From positions 1-43,258 of the forward strand of contig JAHFNO010000012.1 of NCBI GenBank assembly GCA_023267275.1: a stretch of DNA of 43,258 bases. Direction: 5' to 3'. Under the pieces are notes generated by a model. The model had not been told where the DNA came from and did not search any database. It worked only from the letters and a program-made list of their open reading frames with translations. Each line of letters starts with the position of its first letter. The first letter of the stretch is position 1. Positions 14,724 through 23,289 of the stretch are shown here, in pieces. Origin of the DNA: Candidatus Nomurabacteria bacterium (GTDB taxonomy: Bacteria; Patescibacteriota; Minisyncoccia; Phycocordibacterales; UBA9973). Made by a program: the position numbers and the translations under genes.

Positions 14724-15518
14724 CTAACATGCTGGTTCTAAATATTGTTCACTTCCATAAACAGTTGTACCTGTATCAGTTGTTATCCATGCTCGATAAT
14801 ATACAGGCGAGCAACCAGCAGAAAAATCAAAAGTTGTACCATAATATGTATCAGAATAAGAATCAGTATATGTGCCACTGGCACTACCATAATCAACTCC
14901 AACGGTCGTAATAGTTGATCCGCCAGTACCAGTAATTGTTCCGCCCATCGAAGTTGTGTTAGTCGTAACCCCAAGTACCCCTGCACCTCCTCCTGTTCCA
15001 CTTCCCGAAGGATTCGGATAATGCAGACTGAGCGCACGTGTTACAACACGGGCTGTAGGAAACGTACTTGGAATACAATGATACGGATCAGGAGCAAGTA
15101 TTATCTGATTGACATTGTAACCAACAGCGGAAATTTTTGTATTTGAAACACTTCCAACCATGTATGCCTTATCGACAGTGACCTCAACACACTGTTCGAA
15201 ATTCGCAACACGAAATGTATATATTGGAGCACTTGCAGAAGAAATAGAAATAATGGGTCCATTACACGAAGGATCTGTACCAGACCCGCCAAATTGTCCT
15301 TGCTTGTCGAGATACAAACCACACTCGATACCAGTGTCTGCAGCAAAAAATGCCCTGTCAGAATCGTGAGCTTCGAGAGAAAAAACAATTTGTTTATAGG
15401 AAGTAGTGGTGATACCGATAGCAACGAGCAATAAAACACTTGTAAGTAATACTACAAAAAGCAATGCAACCCCTTCTTGTTTTTTTGCTCTAGTGTTTTT
15501 TTGTTCTCGTGTTTTCAT
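14724..15518 (-). CDS. PilX-like minor pilin/assembly protein
   Basis: The N-terminus EGVALLFVVLLTSVLLLVAIG followed by AFFAADTGIECGLYL matches the PilX N-terminal pattern of type IV pilus minor pilins, which lack the classic G-FTLIE cleavage site. The remainder is a variable extracellular part, Gly/Thr/Ser-rich after residue 175, ending in a beta-rich module (YYRAWITTDTGTTVYGSEQYLEP) with a disulfide-capable cysteine pair. I start at the ATG at 15518 (MKTREQKN), four bases after the previous gene; a Met nine codons upstream would overlap it. It is the last gene of the minor-pilin group. Confidence 0.72.
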   Translation of the reverse strand: MKTREQKNTRAKKQEGVALLFVVLLTSVLLLVAIGITTTSYKQIVFSLEAHDSDRAFFAADTGIECGLYLDKQGQFGGSGTDPSCNGPIISISSASAPIYTFRVANFEQCVEVTVDKAYMVGSVSNTKISAVGYNVNQIILAPDPYHCIPSTFPTARVVTRALSLHYPNPSGSGTGGGAGVLGVTTNTTSMGGTITGTGGSTITTVGVDYGSASGTYTDSYSDTYYGTTFDFSAGCSPVYYRAWITTDTGTTVYGSEQYLEPAC

Positions 15519-15522
15519 GATT

Positions 15523-16146
15523 TTAGATATACCAATTATATACACTCTCTACCTGTTCAACGGTTTTTTGTACCGTTCCCTCCATCCAATGCACTGTTAC
15601 CACGATTCTCATCTCATCTGCACTTATAGGTATGAGCATAATGTTACGACTAAACGCAGTTTGTGGCGTTCCAGGAAACCCAGCAATCATACTCGTATAG
15701 TATCCATGTGCCGGAATATAATATATTGGACAAAATCCATCACTCGACACCGTTGTACAATTGAGAATATTACTTGCTGAAGGATATGGATCAGAATTGG
15801 CATAGTTTGTTGCATCAATATCACACGGAGCTGTTGCCGTACATACACTCGCCGTCATCGCAGTGAATGCCGGCCATCCTACCGTACTCTCCGATCCAAC
15901 CCCTGCATTTACCACCGCAGTATCACGCAAAGCTCGCATAAGTTCTACGCCTTCGTCGGCTAGATAATTGGCAACCATTTTATTGCGAGCAGAATGAATA
16001 TTGAGATTGCCTTGTACTGAAACGGTAATCACACCAGCTACGGCAATCGAAAAAATCGTAAGCGCAATAAGCACCTCAACCAATGTAAAACCAGAGGAAT
16101 GTAGTTTTTGATTTTTGATTGTATTATTTTTGCTTATTTTTTTCAT
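15523..16146 (-). CDS. PilV-like minor prepilin
   Basis: A 207-residue prepilin with a class III signal: basic leader ending HSSG, then FTLVEVLIALTIFSIAVAG with the Glu5. PilD would cleave after that Gly and methylate the Phe. Beyond the hydrophobic helix, YLADEGVELMRALRD is the conserved PilV/GspI pattern, and the C-terminal half is a beta-rich head with cysteines (VCTATAPCDI, NCTTV, FCPIYY). It lies in a row of minor-pilin genes. The leader KNNTIKNQKLH contains the same NQK word as other pilin leaders here, encoded by near-tandem repeats. Confidence 0.82.
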   Translation of the reverse strand: MKKISKNNTIKNQKLHSSGFTLVEVLIALTIFSIAVAGVITVSVQGNLNIHSARNKMVANYLADEGVELMRALRDTAVVNAGVGSESTVGWPAFTAMTASVCTATAPCDIDATNYANSDPYPSASNILNCTTVSSDGFCPIYYIPAHGYYTSMIAGFPGTPQTAFSRNIMLIPISADEMRIVVTVHWMEGTVQKTVEQVESVYNWYI

Positions 16147-16253
16147 TGTTCTTTATTCATTGTTCATTTGCTCTTTTGTTTTCATGTGCATTGTTCCTAT
16201 TCGTATTCATTCGCAGATTCGCATCATTCGTATAATTAGCATGTTTATCTTCG
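16147..16253. repeat. word repeats TTCATTGTTC / ATTCGTA
   Basis: Spacer with two word families, TTCTTTATTCATTGTTCATT and CTATTCGTATTCATTCGCAGATTCGCATCATTCG. No gene seen. Confidence 0.5.
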
Positions 16254-16925
16254 TTACGAATCAAGTGCACGCAATGTTACCGTTGTTTGAATTGCAAAAT
16301 CAGAACTGTTTGTTCCTGTTGTTACTGTTCCTGCGATGCGAATAACGACTGTTGGCTGACCAGTATCACCACCCGTACCTGTTGGTATTGCCCCACGTAC
16401 AGTAAAGCCTGATCGAGTAGTATCAATAATTACTTCTGGGGGCGAAATACTATTTTCAATACTATAATTCAATCCCCCACTTACCGGATCTTCCTTTCTT
16501 CGTGAAATCGTATTATCAGAGGAAAAAGTATATTTCAACAATTTTCCCTGAAAATCATTCATGAGCAATTCAGCATTTCCAAGCGAGCAGTTTTGAGGAG
16601 TGACCATATCGGTTGTTACATCATACACATCAGGATCACCTTCGTTTTGACAACGAAGATTTGTACTGAGACGAATATTACGTGCCATTTCCTCCATGGT
16701 GAAATTGAGGCTATCCATCACTGTTCTTGTATTTTGATTTACTGCATGTTGTTGCATTGCACCAAGCACTGCATCCATACCAATAGTAATCACGATTGTA
16801 AAAATTGCCATCGCAATCATAACTTCAATCAATGTGAAGCCTTTTGAAGTCGCAATTCGTATATCACGCATCTCGTATCGTGAATACAGAACCCTATTTT
16901 GTTTTTTTGTTTGTGATGTATTCAT
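16254..16925 (-). CDS. PilW-like minor prepilin
   Basis: A prepilin with leader ending ATSKG and mature start FTLIEVMIAMAIFTIVITIG, Glu5 present. MDSLNFTMEEMARNIRLSTNLRC after the helix matches PilW/GspJ proteins. The head ends in beta-strands (TVVIRIAGTV, AIQTTVTLRAL). Frame is open to 16952, but the first nine codons read through a word-repeat spacer, so I prefer MNTSQTKK at 16925; MRDIRIATSKG at 16871 would give an even shorter classical leader. It sits between the GspH-like and PilV-like genes. Confidence 0.78.
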   Translation of the reverse strand: MNTSQTKKQNRVLYSRYEMRDIRIATSKGFTLIEVMIAMAIFTIVITIGMDAVLGAMQQHAVNQNTRTVMDSLNFTMEEMARNIRLSTNLRCQNEGDPDVYDVTTDMVTPQNCSLGNAELLMNDFQGKLLKYTFSSDNTISRRKEDPVSGGLNYSIENSISPPEVIIDTTRSGFTVRGAIPTGTGGDTGQPTVVIRIAGTVTTGTNSSDFAIQTTVTLRALDS

Positions 16926-16961
16926 TTTTTTGATACATGATTTAAGATACAAGAAACAAGA

Positions 16962-17702
16962 TTATGAACACGTTGTTGCTGTGGGATTAAACGCTTTTGT
17001 TTCACAACCATTAAAAACTTGCACCTTGCCCAAATTGTTTATGATGAGTGTTTTTTGCAATACAGGATTGGCAGTGGAAGTAAGCTCGATATAGAGCTTT
17101 TCTACGACAGAATCTGGGGGTGATGCCAGCGTAATTGTACCACTATAATACCCGCTCATTACTGGTGCTGGCCACGGACGAGTGAAAACAATATTCGCGC
17201 TTGCCGCACCACATGTAGTAGGAGAACTTCCCCACCCCACACCACGCACACGGTAACAAATCTTACTGACATAATCTCCAGAATTGATTTTTGTCACCGA
17301 TAAGCATTCATGACCCGGAGTTCCACAGCCGGTAATCGTTGCATCATCATAATACGAATTATGATTGAGGTCTGAAAAATAAATAAATTGTTTGTTGTCG
17401 CCACTTGCTCCGTCGCTTGAAAAATTGACTCCATAACTTGGCGCAACAGTATCGGATGTTCCAAGGAGTGTTGCGGAACTTAGGCCAGAAATCGCAGACT
17501 TTTGTGCTTCTACAATACGGAGAGCGATGTCTTGAGCAAGATTTTCCTGTTCAGTCCTTGCACTAAAACTGTTGAATTGAAAAAGAACAACGGAAGACAT
17601 AATGGCAAAAATTGCGATTACAAAAACGATCTCGACCAGAGTAAATCCGGAGGAAAAAGGTGTTTGGTGTTTGGTATTTGGTGTTTGATTGAAAAAACTC
17701 AT
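16962..17702 (-). CDS. GspH/FimT-like minor prepilin
   Basis: A 246-residue prepilin. The leader ends FSSG and the mature N-terminus is FTLVEIVFVIAIFAIMSSVV with Glu5. EQENLAQDIALRIVEAQKSAI corresponds to the conserved amphipathic helix of GspH/FimT proteins, which prime pilus assembly. The head has four cysteines (GCGTPGHEC, ICYRV, TCGAA) and C-terminal CETKAF. Its start overlaps the pilD stop by four bases (ATGA), so the two are translationally coupled. The leader NQTPNTKHQTP is encoded by tandem copies of a GGTGTTT-type unit (17660-17688). Confidence 0.82.
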   Translation of the reverse strand: MSFFNQTPNTKHQTPFSSGFTLVEIVFVIAIFAIMSSVVLFQFNSFSARTEQENLAQDIALRIVEAQKSAISGLSSATLLGTSDTVAPSYGVNFSSDGASGDNKQFIYFSDLNHNSYYDDATITGCGTPGHECLSVTKINSGDYVSKICYRVRGVGWGSSPTTCGAASANIVFTRPWPAPVMSGYYSGTITLASPPDSVVEKLYIELTSTANPVLQKTLIINNLGKVQVFNGCETKAFNPTATTCS

Positions 17703-18532
17703 AGTATACGACTGAAAAGATTCATAATGCTGACAAAATCGATTGAGCAGAAAAAAGCAACGGCAGTTCCAATCACAAGAAACGGACCGAATGGAATTGC
17801 TGTCTGCATAGAAATTTTTCCCTTATGAAAAAGGGTGGTGACAAGAAGCAACAATATGCTCACTACCGCTCCAATCCAAAATGAAAGCAGAATTGCAGCT
17901 ATCCCAGAAGAAAGTCCGAGCAAAAATCCGATACCCACCATGAGCTTTGCATCTCCGAGGCCCATCCAACGCCCTTTTGAAAAATACCAAAGGAGAACAA
18001 ACGGTGCTGGTAAGAGTATTCCAGAAAGAATATTCCAAAGTGTTGGAAAATGAAGTACAATTGCATCACCAGAAATCATAAACAGACCCACAAATGCAAT
18101 ACTCAAAAAAAGCGAGACGAGCGGATCGGGCAAAATCTTGTGTCGCAAATCATATACTGAAAGTACAACAAGGGTGCAGAAAACAAATGCATAAAATGCA
18201 AACAGAATTGTAAACAGGAGTGGTGTACCAATGAGCAAATAGGAAAAACGGTAATAGAGAAGCACAAAAAGTATTCCAGTGATTGTCTCTACTATTGGAT
18301 ACTGCCAAGAAATGGGCGCATAACATACCGTGCACTTCCCCTTCTGTGTAATCCAGCTGCCGATTGGAATCATTGCTGTCCAATGCAATTGTTTTCCGCA
18401 AGAAAAGCACATTGAACGCCCACCGAGTGTGCGGCCGCTGTTGTACCGAAGAATAACTACGTTCAAAAAACTTCCAATGATGGCTCCAAAGAAAAATACA
18501 GTGATTGCAATTGCAGTATCAATAATTTGCAT
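17699..18532 (-). CDS. pilD: prepilin peptidase / N-methyltransferase
   Basis: PilD cleaves prepilin leaders and N-methylates the new N-terminus in the cytoplasmic membrane. The 277-residue protein has GSFLNVVILR at the N-terminus, two CxxC pairs (C42/C45 and C67/C70) of the cytosolic zinc-binding loop, and the two aspartates of the membrane aspartyl protease, D128 in VYDLRHKILPD and D194 in GLGDAKL. About seven membrane helices follow. It is the processing enzyme for all prepilins encoded around it and overlaps the next gene by four bases. Confidence 0.95.
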   Translation of the reverse strand: MQIIDTAIAITVFFFGAIIGSFLNVVILRYNSGRTLGGRSMCFSCGKQLHWTAMIPIGSWITQKGKCTVCYAPISWQYPIVETITGILFVLLYYRFSYLLIGTPLLFTILFAFYAFVFCTLVVLSVYDLRHKILPDPLVSLFLSIAFVGLFMISGDAIVLHFPTLWNILSGILLPAPFVLLWYFSKGRWMGLGDAKLMVGIGFLLGLSSGIAAILLSFWIGAVVSILLLLVTTLFHKGKISMQTAIPFGPFLVIGTAVAFFCSIDFVSIMNLFSRIL

Positions 18533-18590
18533 ATGATTTTCTTATCAAATTGTACCATAGATATACTCAAACATTCTCTGTGAATGTGTA

Positions 18591-18626
18591 AAAAACAAAG
18601 CCCCGCAAATGCGGGGCTTTGTTTTT
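18591..18626 (-). terminator. terminator between major pilin and pilD
   Basis: AAAAACAAAGCCCCGC-AAAT-GCGGGGCTTTGTTTTT, a perfect 16-bp stem with U-runs on both strands, 13 bases behind the pilin stop codon. It uncouples the abundant pilin transcript from pilD. Confidence 0.9.
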
Positions 18627-18638
18627 TACACACGAAGC

Positions 18639-19163
18639 TTAGTTACAAGTATATGCGGGTGAACCACCTGAACCCATATTAGAAAAAGCAGAAGTGATTG
18701 TCGTAGAACCAGTAATAGCTGGTCCTGATACTGGAGCAGCACCTGTGTAATCTACACAGTAAGAACCAGTAGTTGTTGAAGCAGCAAATGTCCATTTACC
18801 ACTTGTAGAGGGGATTGATCCATCCCAAGTGTAGGCATATACAGTTCCTGTAGGAAGACCTGAAATCAAACTACGCAAACTATTGCTTGCAACGGTGTCT
18901 TGAAATAGATCAACGACAGGTGAAGTCGCAGCTGTGATAGCTGTAGCCGTAGGTGATGTAAATGTTGTAGTTGAAATAGTTCCTGAAGGAGTCCAAAGCT
19001 GTGCTTGTGCGCGCATCGATGAGAGCTGAGCAAGAGTCTTTGAATTGTTTGCCTTATCACGAGCAGATCCAAGTGATGTGAGCACGATTGTTGCCAAAAT
19101 ACCGATAATGGCGATTACGACAAGCAATTCAATGAGGGTAAAACCTTTTTGTGAATTTCGCAT
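18639..19163 (-). CDS. major type IV pilin
   Basis: A 174-residue prepilin with a very short leader MRNSQKG followed by FTLIELLVVIAIIGILATIV, the canonical type IVa/pseudopilin N-terminus with Glu5. LGSARDKANNSKTLAQLSSMRAQAQLW continues the alpha1 spine. The head is Thr/Ser/Ala-rich and closes with a probable disulfide between YCVDY and the C-terminal YTCN, the D-region. It has its own promoter (TGG-TATAAT at 19224-19216) and a strong terminator, as expected for the most abundant subunit. The assignment as major pilin rests on these signals and the compact form. Confidence 0.85.
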   Translation of the reverse strand: MRNSQKGFTLIELLVVIAIIGILATIVLTSLGSARDKANNSKTLAQLSSMRAQAQLWTPSGTISTTTFTSPTATAITAATSPVVDLFQDTVASNSLRSLISGLPTGTVYAYTWDGSIPSTSGKWTFAASTTTGSYCVDYTGAAPVSGPAITGSTTITSAFSNMGSGGSPAYTCN

Positions 19164-19215
19164 AGTAAAAATAAGTAATTAATAATAAAGCGACTAGCTA
19201 TTTTGTAATGGTTGA

Positions 19216-19245
19216 ATTATACCACCCGTAAACGATAAACCACAA
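19216..19245 (-). promoter_or_regulatory. promoter of the major pilin
   Basis: Minus strand TTGTGG (19245-19240), 18-bp spacer ending TGG, TATAAT (19221-19216). The leader is about 45 nt. Confidence 0.55.
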
Positions 19246-19330
19246 GAACATGAAATCACAAGAACATAAAAACAATGGGACGGAAATTACTTCTTATTTT
19301 CATGTTTTATTGTTCTCGTGTTCTAGTGTT

Positions 19331-20536
19331 CTATTGAATACTTGATGCAATATTGTAAATCGGCACCAAAATCGACGTGAGAAGGACTCCTACGCCCAGA
19401 CCGAGCACTACGATCATGACCGGTTCGATGAGTCCGACAAGTGTGTCTATGGCATCATCCACTTCACGCTTATAGAATTGTGCCGACATTTTCAAAATTG
19501 TTGAAAGTCCACCAGTCTCCTCACCCACTTTCACCATTTGCACCATGATCTGCGGAATACGATCAGTATGTTTGCCGAGTGAATCCGAAAGAGAACTACC
19601 GGCTTTTACATCTTCTGCGGCACCAAGCAATATCTGTTCAAAAATACGACTACCCACGATTTTTCCAGTAATTTCGATTGATCGCACAATAGAAATTCCA
19701 GATGAGAGCATTGTACTCATGTTGTCAGCAACACGCGAAAGATAGAGCTTCGTATACAAATTGCCAAGTACTGGTATGGCAAGTCGCGTACCATCTAAAT
19801 ATACTTTGCCTTTTTCGGTTTGTGATAAATAGTACACGTACATACCAGCGAATACCAAAATGATAAGAATGAAAATACCATAATCAACAAAGAAGTTGGA
19901 AATACCGATGACTACCTGCGTATACACTGGAACAATTTGTCCTGATGATTGAATGATTGCTGAAAGCTTTGGGATAACGAGTACAAACATCAGCGTCATC
20001 ACCACAAAAAACACTCCAATGACGAATGCCGGATAGATAAGCGCATTTTTCGTCTTTGAATTCAATGCATACTGACGATCGAGATATTCGGCAAGATAGG
20101 AAAAAACTTGATTGAGCTTTCCTGATTCTTCACCAGCCTTTACCATGTTCACATAAAAATCTGAGAATACGGTCGGATGCTTTGCGAGTGCCCCAGAAAT
20201 TGCCATACCTGCTTGCACGTCATCGGTAACCGTTACCAACTTGCGTTTGAGGAGTGCGTTCTCTGTATTTTCGGCAAGCATACTAAATGCTTTCAAGGCA
20301 GACACCTGTGCATCAAAGAGAATAGAAACCTGACGGGAAAGAATCACGATATCGCGTTGTGGAATATGCTCGAAAAGATCCATTTTAAAAATAGATTTCC
20401 TTTCCGCGTCATTGATCGAGACAACAATAAAACCTCGACGTTGCAATGCGGCAATCGCAAGATCCTTGTTCGGTGCGTCAATAACGCCTTCCTTCTTTTC
20501 GCCCGTACTGGTAACTGCTTTGTAGTTGAATGTCAT
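19331..20536 (-). CDS. pilC: type IV pilus inner-membrane platform protein PilC
   Basis: PilC/GspF is the polytopic platform on which the PilB and PilT motors act. The 401-residue protein has two T2SF domains: the first with LSRQVSILFDAQVSALKAF and the second with LSRVADNMSTMLSSGISIV, each followed by the conserved GEESGKLNQV and GEETGGLSTI motifs. Membrane helices are near residues 170-197, 206-234 and 370-395. Length is normal. It lies upstream of the pilin gene, separated from pilT by an island of unrelated genes. Confidence 0.95.
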   Translation of the reverse strand: MTFNYKAVTSTGEKKEGVIDAPNKDLAIAALQRRGFIVVSINDAERKSIFKMDLFEHIPQRDIVILSRQVSILFDAQVSALKAFSMLAENTENALLKRKLVTVTDDVQAGMAISGALAKHPTVFSDFYVNMVKAGEESGKLNQVFSYLAEYLDRQYALNSKTKNALIYPAFVIGVFFVVMTLMFVLVIPKLSAIIQSSGQIVPVYTQVVIGISNFFVDYGIFILIILVFAGMYVYYLSQTEKGKVYLDGTRLAIPVLGNLYTKLYLSRVADNMSTMLSSGISIVRSIEITGKIVGSRIFEQILLGAAEDVKAGSSLSDSLGKHTDRIPQIMVQMVKVGEETGGLSTILKMSAQFYKREVDDAIDTLVGLIEPVMIVVLGLGVGVLLTSILVPIYNIASSIQ

Positions 20537-20617
20537 AGCAAATGAGTATTAAGTATACGGTATATAGTATACAGTATGGAATACTTGTGTGCATCATATT
20601 TATGCACTGTGTGCATA

Positions 20618-20651
20618 ATAAAAACCCGTCTCATTTTTTTGAGACGGGTTT
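20618..20651 (-). terminator. terminator of the small-gene island
   Basis: AAACCCGTCTC-ATTTTTTT-GAGACGGGTTT with a U-rich tail on the minus strand, 25 bases behind the stop codon of the gene at 20676-20993. Confidence 0.8.
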
Positions 20652-20675
20652 GCAATTATCCTATACACACATTTT

Positions 20676-20993
20676 TTATTCTTCAGGTTCTTCCAAACCC
20701 AGCTTTAATACGAACTCATTGTACTTGAAGGGATAGCTTTTCATAGTCCATACCAACATATAAGCAAAGCTTATGATGATTGCTTTAGGTTTTATCATCA
20801 AAATGACACCTGTGATTAATTTTACGAAGTCAAAACCAATCAATATGGCATCATGCATACTAAGATATGTAAACTTTCCTAAGACAAAATGTATCGTCGA
20901 GTATAGTGACTCGAATGTTATACAGACGCCTAAAGCAAAATAACATATACCTGCAAAAGTTACTGAACGGGAATTTCTTGAAACATTTTTCAT
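20676..20993 (-). CDS. small membrane protein, unknown
   Basis: A 105-residue protein of unknown function. Three hydrophobic segments are visible near residues 11-32, 45-66 and 68-84, followed by a short charged tail (KLGLEEPEE). It is the last of three consecutive minus-strand genes, five bases behind the preceding one, which suggests one transcript that ends at the terminator 20618-20651. None of the three resembles pilus proteins, and they interrupt the pilus cluster. Confidence 0.6.
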   Translation of the reverse strand: MKNVSRNSRSVTFAGICYFALGVCITFESLYSTIHFVLGKFTYLSMHDAILIGFDFVKLITGVILMIKPKAIIISFAYMLVWTMKSYPFKYNEFVLKLGLEEPEE

Positions 20994-20998
20994 TACTG

Positions 20999-21526
20999 TT
21001 AGGAATTTGTTTTTGATGATGAAATATTTTTTCTTGCAATAAACTCAACAATACCTAAAGCCTCAAGCAAATTCTTGCGGCTAAAGATTCCATCACCTTT
21101 TTCTTTGACAGTAATATCCTCAAGAGGATACAACTCCCCAAACACCGCCAAACCAGAGGAAGCCCATTCATCATACTTAATGATTGCATCCCCGATACAC
21201 TTGCTGCTATCGACCGTTTGTAAGAGTTCTACAAAATAGACCTCTCCATTTTGAGCCAAAGCCGCAAAGGCAGCGACATTCTTTTTTAAACCAACATGCA
21301 ATCCCTGCAAGGTTACAGCATTTCTATATCCGCTTACAAATTGAAACAGAATAGTGTCTCCACATTGCAATCGAATAAAACCTACTGTCTTCTTTCCAAT
21401 TTTCTTTTCGGAGAGAAGCCTGTTACCCTTTTTCAAAAAAGGATCATCTGCCCTGTGATTGATGAGATAAAATGTAACAATGAGTATCACTACAATACTG
21501 TAGAATCCTTTTAACGAATCTTTCAT
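20999..21526 (-). CDS. single-pass membrane protein, unknown
   Basis: After a short cytoplasmic start (MKDSLKGF) comes one membrane helix YSIVVILIVTFYLI and a soluble part of about 150 residues that I do not recognise. The soluble part looks beta-rich (KTVGFIRLQCGDTILFQFV) with a helical C-terminus (RKNLLEALGIVEFIARK). A TTG-initiated extension to 21592 is open but would run through a repeat, so I start at the ATG 21526. It is the middle gene of the island. The region just upstream (21594-21690) is a diverged copy of the region upstream of the next gene. Confidence 0.55.
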   Translation of the reverse strand: MKDSLKGFYSIVVILIVTFYLINHRADDPFLKKGNRLLSEKKIGKKTVGFIRLQCGDTILFQFVSGYRNAVTLQGLHVGLKKNVAAFAALAQNGEVYFVELLQTVDSSKCIGDAIIKYDEWASSGLAVFGELYPLEDITVKEKGDGIFSRKNLLEALGIVEFIARKNISSSKTNS

Positions 21527-21593
21527 CTTGAACAATTTAACTTTACGTATCAAACAGTGACACGCAGCTGTCTTGTCAGTGTGTGGTAACAAG

Positions 21594-21690
21594 CAACCAA
21601 GAGAAATGCTTTTTCAAGCTTTGGACCGGCATTCACCACGACCTTGAGGATGTTTCTCAAATCACCCTATGGCTACTTTTAGGCAATAGT
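21594..21690. repeat. diverged repeat, copy A
   Basis: Shares AACCAAGAG, GCTTTTTcAAGCTT and CTCAAATCACCC, in the same order and spacing after a 20-base gap, with 22163-22245. Each copy lies directly upstream of an island gene on the minus strand. The central AAGCTT palindromes can pair. Confidence 0.5.
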
Positions 21691-22119
21691 AGATCCCTTT
21701 TGTTTTACCACTCGGTGCAAATTCATTATCTGCACCTGTTCCAGTGGAGCAATAGTCACATCGTCAGCTCCCTTGTGGATGACAACATGAGAATACAATT
21801 CAACTTCCGGTGGAAATTCGAATGCCTCAACAATAGAATAAAATGGATCTGGATAATCTTGGGGTATCAAGGGTATTCCTTTAAATCCATTTTCTCCCCA
21901 CAATTGCAGCCTGCAATCTTTAAATTCAGTACTGAATATATCAACACTCAAGTTGATATTGGGGGAAAATTTTACCCTTGTGCCAAATTTTTCTATGGCC
22001 TTGTAGCCGAATTTTTGTTCCTCCTTTTTGAGAAACAAATGCACCAGATAGGCATTCCCTGCCTGTGTCGGATTGTGCGTCTGACGCACTCTCTTCTTTA
22101 ACTCTTTAACATTATTCAT
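21679..22119 (-). CDS. hypothetical protein
   Basis: A 146-residue soluble protein that I do not recognise, starting at the ATG 22119 (MNNVKELKKRVRQTHN); a TTG-initiated extension to 22167 is less likely. It has no signal or membrane segment. Short strands (YSHVVIHKGADDVTIAP) near the C-terminus are the only structured-looking part. It is first in the island's minus-strand group and its 3' end runs into repeat copy A. Confidence 0.5.
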   Translation of the reverse strand: MNNVKELKKRVRQTHNPTQAGNAYLVHLFLKKEEQKFGYKAIEKFGTRVKFSPNINLSVDIFSTEFKDCRLQLWGENGFKGIPLIPQDYPDPFYSIVEAFEFPPEVELYSHVVIHKGADDVTIAPLEQVQIMNLHRVVKQKGSTIA

Positions 22120-22162
22120 TTGTAAAAGATTGTGCCTAATTCTGTATATATGGAAAGGCGGA

Positions 22163-22245
22163 ACCAAGAGGAAAGCTTTTTAAGCTTCTGGATGTCCCTC
22201 AAATCACCCAACTGCTATCAAGGAAGCAATGGAACCTGCCGGTAT
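22163..22245. repeat. diverged repeat, copy B
   Basis: Partner of 21594-21690, located upstream of the 21679-22119 gene. Common blocks are AACCAAGAGgAAAGC, TTTTTAAGCTT and CTCAAATCACCC. Confidence 0.5.
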
Positions 22246-22340
22246 GATAACATATTTAATGCTGTTTGTCAATGTAAAAATAGCTTGTAAAATAAGGGTT
22301 TCTCGACAAATTAAAAGAATACATATACCATTAAGTTTAT

Positions 22341-23216
22341 ATGAAATTCACACCTGATACACATGTTTCAAAAGAAAATGAAACTCTCCTAAATCCGAAT
22401 CTCAGGGTTCTGCCGGAGATTTCCGACAAAGAACGAGTTTTAAAACAATCAAAAACCGAACCGTTAAAATACGTGCTTGAGATAGAAAATGTGACGAACG
22501 CCGAAGAGCTTGTCGACAAGCTCGCACAATTTGAGACAAAGGCGGGATTTGAAGACATTTTTGCAAAACTGAAAAATTCCATTGATTTGAATAAAATAAA
22601 AGTTATGTTTAAAGATTTAAACGGATTAAGAATAAGTAGTGAAGGTTCATTACAAGGACCCACTTATGCCCAATATAGAAATGTCCACAAGACTATCTAT
22701 ATAGATAATGTATATGCCAATAGCGCGGAAATCGGAGATTTTTACATCACAGTCCTCCACGAACTCCTTCATGGAGTATTTCAAGGAGCGGATGTCGCCT
22801 CAGGAATGAATATCATATACGGTTTGACCAATATAAAAAATACACTTCGCAAACTGCCAATTCATAATAAATACCGTCATCTATATTCAACAGTTTTAAA
22901 TAATGCATCCGAGGAAGACAAGAAAAAGCAATATGGTTTAACATCCGTCGATGAATTTATTGCCGAAGGATATTCGAATCCGAAATTTCAATCTTTCTTA
23001 AAAAGAGTTGAATTAAAAAATGGCAAGGATTTAAGGCATAAAATAACCGATTTGCTTTTGTCTGTCGCAACATTGAATGCAAGAATAATTTCCAAAGAAA
23101 TTACCGAAAAAGACGCCTTCACTGCTTTTCAAAAGATTGACCTTGATTCATTGGATTTACTAGAAGATTTTGAAAAAAATATCGAAGCATACAAAAAGAA
23201 GGAGGCTCAAGATTAA
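22341..23216 (+). CDS. HELLH zinc metalloprotease-like protein
   Basis: A 291-residue cytoplasmic protein with a zincin signature: VLHELLHGVF (HExxH with both His ligands and the catalytic Glu) and, 65-70 residues later, VDEFIAEGYSNPKFQSFL, whose Glu residues could give the third zinc ligand as in gluzincin-type phage polyvalent-protein peptidases. The N-terminal third is charged and without recognisable domain. No signal peptide. It is the only plus-strand gene in the pilus region, has a bidirectional terminator behind it, and lies in the island between pilT and pilC. Substrate unknown; a link to phage or conjugative elements is inferred from the EFIAEG pattern. Confidence 0.68.
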   Translation: MKFTPDTHVSKENETLLNPNLRVLPEISDKERVLKQSKTEPLKYVLEIENVTNAEELVDKLAQFETKAGFEDIFAKLKNSIDLNKIKVMFKDLNGLRISSEGSLQGPTYAQYRNVHKTIYIDNVYANSAEIGDFYITVLHELLHGVFQGADVASGMNIIYGLTNIKNTLRKLPIHNKYRHLYSTVLNNASEEDKKKQYGLTSVDEFIAEGYSNPKFQSFLKRVELKNGKDLRHKITDLLLSVATLNARIISKEITEKDAFTAFQKIDLDSLDLLEDFEKNIEAYKKKEAQD

Positions 23217-23242
23217 AACTAAGCAGTTTACTGCTTAGTTTT
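23215..23242. terminator. bidirectional terminator
   Basis: AAAACTAAGCAGT-TT-ACTGCTTAGTTTT, perfect 13-bp stem between the convergent zincin gene and pilT. Confidence 0.8.
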
Positions 23243-23289
23243 AATTTTACGTATTGTTTTTATGATCTTTTTTTCTTATGATTCCCTGA

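Noticed and set aside
20676-22245. Integron cassette array
   Set aside because: No attC core sites (GTTRRRY) in proper pairs and no integron integrase; only diverged repeats.
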